Source: Flaccisagitta enflata (lineage: Eukaryota; Chaetognatha; Sagittoidea; Aphragmophora). Taken from it: a DNA stretch of 64,000 nt. Position 1 is the first letter of the stretch. Every line of letters starts with the position of its first letter. The position numbers and the translations under genes were made by a program. Where the stretch lies: NCBI GenBank assembly GCA_965153355.1, contig OZ231126.1, positions 46,810,001 through 46,874,000 on the forward strand, given 5' to 3'. This document shows positions 55,348 to 64,000 of this stretch, one piece after another. The notes below the pieces were generated by a model. It ran no database searches. It saw only the letters and a program-made list of their open reading frames with translations, and had not been told where the DNA came from.

Positions 55348-55577
55348 CTTTTATTAATCCAATTTGAGAATCCGACGACTTCTTCCTCTCTGACGGTGTG
55401 TTTGGCGGTGTCCATGAAGGTGGTCGTGGCCTCCACTCCGGAAGCCGCCGAGATCTTGCCGTGAAGGAATCCTTGCTTTTCCGAGTAAAGCTTCAAGTAA
55501 AGAGCTTTAAACTCGTTCATGTCTAATTTGCCGTCGCGACTTCCCTCAGCCTCGAAATCGCTGATCATTTTTCGCAC
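55348..55577 (-). CDS. PLS: plastin exon 2 (EF-hand 2, linker, start of CH1)
   Basis: Acceptor CACATTTAG, donor AAAAG|GTGGAA; phase 0 to phase 2; residues about 55-131. It reads VRKMISDFEAEGSRDGKLDM, NEF, then ALYLKLYSEK and ATTTFMDTAKHTVREEEVVG, FSNWINK. The second EF loop is EGSRDGKLDMNE, with Glu in place of the usual Asp at position 1. The following H-(T/S)-x-x-EEE---F-NWIN is the conserved entry to CH1. Confidence 0.95.
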
Positions 55578-55764
55578 CTAAATGTGTGTGTGTACAGGGT
55601 GGTAGAAAAAAACCGCACAGGTATTTACTTCGTTGCATCTTTTATAAGTGAAGGTTGAACGAAATGAAAAAGTCATACATAGACAGATACAGACTGACAG
55701 AGAAAAACACAGAGAAACGTACTGAGGTGTCTCTACCATTCATTCATCATTTGCCATATTTTTT

Positions 55765-55880
55765 GTTGCGGACACAAAACTCTTGAGGAGACTCTTTCCT
55801 TCCATTGGTCTGTCCATACGTCGGTCGGTCTGTCCGTCGGTTCCTCCGTCGGTCTCTCCGTGATGATCGAGTCAAAAAGC
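55765..55880 (+). mobile_element. hairpin-headed element, family C, decayed copy
   Basis: GTTGCGGACACAAAACT, CTTGAGGAGACTCTTTCC, GTCGGTCGGTCTGTCCG and GATGATCGAGTCAAAAAGC. The tail is absent. In plastin intron 1. Confidence 0.55.
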
Positions 55881-55929
55881 TCCATTCACGTCACATGTAT
55901 GCATATGGCCTTGACAAAGTTGTCCTCAC

Positions 55930-56091
55930 CTCGTGAGCCGGTTTTTCTACGTCGCAGAGTTTGAGTGCTTGGCCCAACTCTGCCAGATCCAGGCTGCCGT
56001 CTCCGTTGCCGTCGATGTCGGCAAAAACCGCCTGCAAATCGGCCAACATTTCCGGACTCAACACCATCGACGTTTGACGAGCCAGAGACAT
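55930..56091 (-). CDS. PLS: plastin exon 1 (start codon, EF-hand 1)
   Basis: ATG at 56091-56089, preceded by TTGACC, a fair initiation context. Donor CACGAG|GTGAGG, phase 0; residues 1-54. It reads SPEMLADLQAVFADIDGNGD, GSLDLAELGQALKL. The calcium loop DGNGDGSLDLAE has Asp, Asn, Asp, Gly and Glu at the canonical positions 1, 3, 5, 6 and 12. Calcium binding to the plastin headpiece regulates actin bundling. An untranslated exon further upstream is possible, and no promoter motif was identified. Confidence 0.88.
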
Positions 56092-57480
56092 GGTCAATGT
56101 TTGTTTGTTTGTTTGTTTTGATTTAGTTTTAGTTTTGTATTCTGTTTTGCTCTTGTTTGTATTCAGTGTTGCTTTTTTTTGTCTGTTTTTCTTCCTACTT
56201 TCTTTTTCCTATGATTGGAGAATTAAAAGCTTTTTCTTCGTTCTTTCTTCCTCTCTTATTTATCCCGGCTTAATTAGTGAGGCGCCCTCTTCCTGTTTGA
56301 CGTGTGATTGAACTGAAATGACGACACTCGTTGTTGCAGCTTTGACGTTTTTAAAAAGATTTTTTTTCTTTTACGATTCTGATTTTATATAATAAAGATC
56401 TCGATCAGAAACTAGAAGTTATTAAGTGAATTCTTTTTTTAAAGCAAAGCTGACGAGTTTTTTTTTATTTAGTGTTTCTGGATTTATGTTTCTAAACTGG
56501 TTTTTTTTTATTTACACTACCTTGTTTTCAAAAGTTGACCTGCGTTGAAAAAAAACCAAAGTAACATCATTAACAGCGGCGTAGGACAAGGGACATCAGG
56601 GACATCAATTGATGTCCCTGCTGTCGGGACACCAAAGTTGTCGGGACACCAAAGAAGAAAAAAGGAGAAAGAAAGTTGAGAAAAAAAAAAAAAAAAAAAG
56701 AAAAAAAAGAAGGTAGGAAAAAAAAGACAGAGAGAGAGAGAAAGAGACAGAGACAGAGACAGACAGACAGAGACAGACAGACAGACAGACGGACAAGCAG
56801 GAAAAGTAAAAAAAGTAGAAGAAAAATAGATGAAACAAAAGATGAAGACGTAAAGAAAAGAAAATAGTAAAACCAACAGAAAGACAAAAAGACTGATATA
56901 TGGACTCATAAAGCCTATGAAAGATTAGAAATTGAAAGTGACAGGTTATGAAATATTGCTCTCTTGAATTCCTGATCACCTTCTCCCATCCACCTTCAAA
57001 ACGCACAAGCTGTGGCTGAGAAAGAAAATAACTATTTTCTCCTTTTCCAGGCATGATTAGGCCCCATCCCACTTATCGATTATCTAAGATCTCAAAGAAA
57101 ACAAGAGTATGGTAGTAATTACGATTTTTCACAATTTTCAAGCAAAAACTAGATATTATTGTCCGTTGGGACACCAGATTTGTCGGACACTAGCTTGGTG
57201 GCTGATGTTCTAAGAAAGCCACCTCCCCTACGCCGCTGATCATTAACATGCGGCGTCGAAAGAAATTGTTTCAAAGAAGCAAATGATCAATGAGTAATGA
57301 ATCGAAATTACCAACAAAAAAAGAAAAAAAAACAATAACGAAGATACTGCAACAACAACATCGACAACGACGACAACATGATAATGATAGGTTTGTAATC
57401 ACACATCAGGTTGTGTAGACAAGGGGGTACAATTTCAAAAACTTACAATAAAATGGATAAGGTTGTACATACTAGGGGAA
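56092..57480. other. upstream of plastin; low-complexity tracts, no gene recognised
   Basis: Contains a GTTTG run (56098-56120), a purine tract with AGACAGAC units (56672-56790), and a duplicated GTCGGGACACCAAAG (near 56622 and 56637), echoed at 57157-57185. No promoter element could be pinpointed. Confidence 0.4.
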
Positions 57481-57483
57481 TAA

Positions 57484-57627
<144 letters not shown>

Positions 57628-57939
57628 AATGTAGACGAGTCAATCACAACAACAACGATGACCCCGATAGGAGGAGCTTCAATTTTCTAATGTGGCAATT
57701 AGAGGCCATTATTACGCTCGATCATCAATGCATTTCTGTCAAGTTATTACTAAATGATTTCTTTTTTTTTTTTAGTTCTTTAGTTCTTTCAGAAAAATGA
57801 ACCAATCGCTTCTTCATATCTATCCAGGTGCACTTGTTCATTCCTGAATAGATTTAAACAACACGACAATATTGTCCTTGCATCTTAAGATTAAGAAGGC
57901 TTTTGTTTTGAGATTAAAAATTTGTTTTTGAATGGTGAG

Positions 57940-57940
<1 letters not shown>

Positions 57941-57974
<34 letters not shown>

Positions 57975-58020
57975 AGAGAGAGAGAGAAAAGAGAGAGAGA
58001 GAAAAGAGAGAGAGAGAGCA
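57941..58020. repeat. (GA)n microsatellite
   Basis: GA units with AAAA interruptions. Confidence 0.95.
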
Positions 58021-58100
58021 GTCAGTCATGCAGACACGCATACATGCTGACACACAGACCGATAGACAGGAAGAACAAGACAGACAGAAAGAAAGAAAGA

Positions 58101-58200
58101 GTTATAGTTATAGTTATAGTCATAGTCATAGTCGTCGTCATAGTCATAGTTATAGTTATAGTTATAGTTATAGTTATAGTTATAGTTATAGTTATAGTTG
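58101..58200. repeat. (TATAGT)n hexanucleotide repeat
   Basis: About sixteen TATAGT/CATAGT units with a central GTCGTCG variant. Confidence 0.97.
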
Positions 58201-58259
58201 ATACAAAAACCCAGATGCACACACAAAGACAGACAAGCTGACAGACGGAGGGAGGTGCG

Positions 58260-58286
58260 CAAAAAAAAAAAAAAAAAAAAAAAAAG
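58260..58286. repeat. poly(A) tract
   Basis: Twenty-five As; could mark a retroposed sequence end, but no body was identified. Confidence 0.9.
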
Positions 58287-58949
<663 letters not shown>

Positions 58950-59158
58950 GTTCGCAAAACACGATTTTCGTGTCGTTTTGTCGAAAAAGACTTCGATTTC
59001 AACTTTCAAAAGTGAAACAGCTTCCTCTGGACTTGTTTGAGTCTTGAGACTTGATTAGAAAATTGTTTTACTTCCTTTCCTCATCTTTTTTTTTCGTCTA
59101 CTCCTCCTCCTCCTCCTCCTCCTCCTTCTTATTCTTCTTGTTTTTCTTCTTTTCCCTT

Positions 59159-59628
59159 TTGGGCAGCGGCCCCGAAGGGGTCGATGACCTATGCTTTCAC
59201 ACATATGGAGAATTTTCTCCTTCTTCTCCTCCTTCTTCTCCGTCCCCCCTCCCTCAGATCCCAGTCCCGAGGCCCAAATTCCAGTCTCAAGGCCCAAATT
59301 CCAGTTTCGAGGCCCAAATTCCTATCTTGAGGCCCAAATCCTAGCCTTGAGGCCCAAATCCTAGCCTAGAGGCCCAAATCCTGGCCTCGAGACCCAGATC
59401 CCAGCCTTCAGGCTCAAATCTCCACCTTGAAGTCCAAATCTCAGCCAAGAAGACGGATCCCAGGAGGAGGAGGAGAGGGAGAAAATTCCCCATATGTGTG
59501 AAACGCCAGGTCGTCGACCGCAAGGCGCTTCCTGTTCCATCCAGCACAAAGCGCAGCCCTCTCCGGGCAGGGCACGGCCACCGCGGCCATCTGACCGCTT
59601 TGCGACTATTTTATTCTCTCACCTCTCT
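59159..59628. mobile_element. foldback element with paired arms
   Basis: GGGCAGCGGCCCCGAAGGGG, CGATGACCTATGC, then CACACATATGGAGAATTTTC at the left. The 20-bp minisatellite GAGGCCCAAATTCCAGTCTC follows (59258-59450). The inverse arm is GAGAAAATTCCCCATATGTG-TGAA (59480-59504). It ends GGGCAGGGCACGG-GACCGCTTTGCGACTAT, a drifted inverse of the 4423 terminus. Confidence 0.82.
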
Positions 59629-59737
59629 TCCTTTTTGCTCTTCTTCTTCTTCTTTTTCTTTCTCTTCTTCTTCTTCTTCTTCTTCTTTTTCTTCTTTTTC
59701 TTCTTCTTCTTTTTCTTCTTCCTCTTCTTCTCCTTCT

Positions 59738-59783
<46 letters not shown>

Positions 59784-60062
59784 TTTCTTCTGCTTCATCT
59801 TCTCTTCTTCTTCTCCTTCTTCTTTTTCTTCTTCTTCTTCGTCTTTTCTTTTCTGCTCCTTCCTCTTTTCCTGATTTTTCGTCTTCTTCATTTTCTTCTT
59901 TTTCTTCGCTTTCTTCTCTTTCTTCTCTTTCTTCTTTTTTGTTCTTTTTCTTCTTCTTCTTCTTCTTCTTCTTCTTCTTCTTCTTCTTCTTCTTTTTTTT
60001 CTTCTTCTCCTTTTTCTTCTTTTTCTTCTTCTCTTCCTTCTTCTTCTTTTTCTTCTTCCTTT
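59629..60062. repeat. (CTT)n-type polypyrimidine tract
   Basis: About 430 bp of TTC/TTCTTT units. Long Ser/Phe or Lys/Glu frames are artefacts. Confidence 0.97.
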
Positions 60063-60072
60063 ACTTTATTTT

Positions 60073-60115
60073 TTTACAGGAAAATGGGGCATAGGGAACC
60101 GCTGACCATATAAGT
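60073..60115 (-). mobile_element. foldback-family end fragment
   Basis: GGGGCATAGGGAACCGCTGA-CC is a decayed inverse of GGTCAGCGGTACCC-GCCC. Confidence 0.5.
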
Positions 60116-60214
60116 GATATAAGGCATTTTCTCTCTTCTTCTTTTCCTTCTTGTTTCAATTCCTATCGCATTTTTCATTGTCTCTGTCATTCTGCCCGTT
60201 TGTCTATCTGTTAC

Positions 60215-61350
<1,136 letters not shown>

Positions 61351-61357
61351 TACATCA

Positions 61358-61987
<630 letters not shown>

Positions 61988-62212
61988 CACTCCTTTCATA
62001 CTCAGTCTCACCTTCTGATTCCCAGTAATGAGCAAGTGTAACCGGAATCGATGGAATTTCAAGTCGTGTGAGAAAATTCAATCAAGAAGAGTAACAATTT
62101 CATTTCACTCAATGAATCATTCACTTTATTGTTTAATTTCCTTAATGAAATCTCTTAATGAACCAGTCCCTTTTAATCTTTTCATGTTTCACAGAATAAT
62201 TAATCTAAAACT

Positions 62213-62342
62213 GGATTCCAATTTACGAGTAACTTTATAAAGAGCGACCTCTCTCTGTGTGTTGTTCTTATGTCTATTCAAGGGTTTCAATTTACAAGTA
62301 ACTCTACAAAGAGCGACTTCTCTCTGTGTGTTATTCATATGT
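62213..62342. repeat. tandem duplication of ~65 bp
   Basis: TTCCAATTTACGAGTAACTT, AAAGAGCGACCTCTCTCTGT-GTGTTGTTC recurs after 71 bp with a few changes. Confidence 0.85.
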
Positions 62343-62454
62343 ATACATCCGACGGTCTGTCCAACACGTTCGTCCATTATGCGTTATTATTGATTGTATG
62401 CATGACTATTACGTTGAACATATTTCGGGCGGCATACCATTCGTTCACACATGC

Positions 62455-62535
62455 AATCATTCATTCATTCATTCATCTTCACTAAATCATTCATCTCTTC
62501 ACTCATTCATTCATTCATTCATTCATTCATTCATC
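62455..62535. repeat. (CATT)n microsatellite
   Basis: Two CATT arrays (62455-62475 and 62500-62535). Confidence 0.93.
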
Positions 62536-62902
62536 TCATTCATATAGTCATACTTGGCACACCCGTGATAATCTGTGTCTTGGGTCCGTTAGAGCAGGGT
62601 TCAACGTAACCTTTTGCATTACTTCAGGTTCATAGGGGAAAAGCTCCCACACTCGTTGCCTAGATAACCCCTTTATTCACTAGCTGATAGGTTTATTAAA
62701 TTTTTTTTCATGATTTGTTTATTCCTAAGCGAAAAAAAGAAAATTAAAGACCACTGTATTAATATTAAAGAACAAAATGCTGATCTGGAATTTTTATCAT
62801 AAGCTCGACAAGGCAAGTATTTCTAATTTTAGAATACTGGGACTAAAAATAAACAAAGGAAATTGTTCATAATAATCAATTATTTCAGATGCGTGGCATA
62901 AA
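62536..62902. other. no gene recognised
   Basis: AT-rich, nothing supported. Confidence 0.35.
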
Positions 62903-63078
62903 AACAGGGCCGGATACACAGTTACCCCAGTCGCTTGCGGGTGGGCAGGAGCCGTAATTTGGGCTGGAGCCTAAGACCGCAAAAACAAAAAGAAGTAAAG
63001 TGTGGCAGGGGACTGACCGACGAACGGACGAACGGATGGACAGACGAAGCGGGTTGTAGAGTCGCGTAGCACGCGATT
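62903..63078 (-). mobile_element. hairpin-headed element, family A, diverged
   Basis: AACAGGGCCGGATACACAGT, CGAACGGACGAACGG stretch, GCGGGTTGTAGAGTCGCGTA-GCACGCGA end. Confidence 0.75.
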
Positions 63079-63660
63079 GAAAATTTCGTCTAGCGTGTTC
63101 GCTGAAGTTTACGATGATATTGAAACTTTTTCATTCAAAAACTAAACATTGAGTTAAGATGAAAAGCAAATAGTTGCTTTTGAACTGAAGCCGCAGATAA
63201 TGAAAATGTATCAATGCGGAAAGAAAGAAAATTGTGATTCGTCTTTCTCTTTAAAGAAATGTAAGTTGTAAATTGAAAATTGAATGGAATATTGGACGTC
63301 TGGCAATCTCGTTCAAATTGTTTTGTACGATTTATTGAACTTGAAGAGAATCTGGAACACAGTACCTCAGATCCCCCCGTCCCAAAATTCATCCCTCTTT
63401 CACCCCCAATTCACTAATGGAGCAACCAGTCGCAGATCTAATTTAAAATGCGTATTACGATTAGGATTTGCAAAAATTCCAATTTCATGGATTTGCAATT
63501 TATGTGTTTTAAAATCAAAGGTCGACCAAAGGTTCGGTTTGGTACTGACCTACTGACTCTCACCCACCTTTGGCCTCCAGTTCGGCTTCGGTTTTGAAAG
63601 TGCCAGTAGGTAGTACAAATATCAGTATGTAGTAGGTAGAAGGTTCAAAAATGAATTTAG

Positions 63661-63663
<3 letters not shown>
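63079..63663. other. no gene recognised
   Basis: AT-rich. A minus-strand TFKTEAELEAKG reading before GTGGGT (63567) lacks a usable acceptor. Confidence 0.35.

Positions 63664-63716
<53 letters not shown>
63664..63716. repeat. (GA)n microsatellite
   Basis: About 26 GA units. Confidence 0.97.
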
Positions 63717-63718
<2 letters not shown>

Positions 63719-63789
63719 AAAAAAGAGACAGAGAGAAATGATAACAATATAAAAATCATTTATAAAAAAATATAAGGACCACTGTTTTT

Positions 63790-63938
63790 AGTCGCTATCA
63801 CGCGACTCTACAACCTGCTATGTCCATTGGTCGGTTGGTTGGTTGGTGAGTCAGTTGGTCACATTTTACTTTTTTTTATGATTTTATTTCTTTGACCCTA
63901 CTGCTCCTGCCCTAATGGTCTAGTGACCTCAAAAATTA
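63790..63938 (+). mobile_element. hairpin-headed element, family A, tail lost
   Basis: AGTCGCTATCACGCGACT head, CTCTACAACCTGCTATGTCC, GGTCGGTTGGTTGG and CTGCTCCTGCCC; it stops before the GGCCTTGTT tail. Confidence 0.75.
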
Positions 63939-64000
63939 AACAAAGAAATAAAGACATAGAAACAAAAAAAAGGATAAAAATTTTGCTAAAAAAAAAATTT

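Noticed and set aside
62000-62080. Minus-strand reading LEIPSIPVTLAHYWESEG before GTGAGA
   Set aside because: No AG lies between the in-frame upstream stop and the block, and there is no ATG, so it cannot be an ordinary exon.

Overview
This is animal (metazoan) nuclear DNA. Three genes can be read: a plastin/fimbrin, a hemopexin-domain protein of the matrix metalloproteinase type, and an ionotropic glutamate receptor. All have GT-AG introns, some very long, and sit in DNA full of microsatellites and small non-autonomous transposons. The proteins point to an invertebrate; the phylum cannot be fixed from this window. There is no sign of prokaryotic organisation.

Layout. 1-4050 (+): the last two coding exons and 3' UTR of a hemopexin-domain gene. 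4.1-10.3 kb: foldback elements with an internal ~20-bp minisatellite, a hAT-type MITE, purine tracts and unassigned DNA. 10648-56091 (-): a plastin gene of about 45 kb. Twelve coding exons join without a frame break into a predicted 624-residue protein with two EF-hands followed by four calponin-homology (CH) domains. One 47-nt exon is doubtful. Its largest intron, about 22.4 kb (20082-42495), is packed with microsatellites, a 2-kb donor-site-like array, tandem duplications and MITEs. Inside plastin intron 3, on the opposite strand, lies a compact ionotropic glutamate receptor (48687-51925). Beyond 56.1 kb I see no secure gene, only microsatellites (one CT tract of about 480 bp), a foldback element and transposon remnants.

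Mobile DNA. Three sequence families share one architecture: a short hairpin head, CTCTA(TAA), a GTCG/GTCC-rich pyrimidine stretch, a body, and for two families a GGCCTTGTT tail. Read the other way, the hairpin sits next to CTAA, which recalls Helitron/Helentron-derived elements. A second system is a foldback family with the terminal module GGTCAGCGGTACCC and inverted minisatellite arms. There are also two hAT-type elements with perfect 8-bp target duplications and several unrelated terminal-inverted-repeat elements.

The genes are not an operon or pathway. Plastin bundles actin, the receptor is a ligand-gated channel, and the hemopexin protein is probably extracellular. The notable relationship is positional: the receptor is nested antisense in a plastin intron, and both genes have short tandem duplications that include their stop codons.
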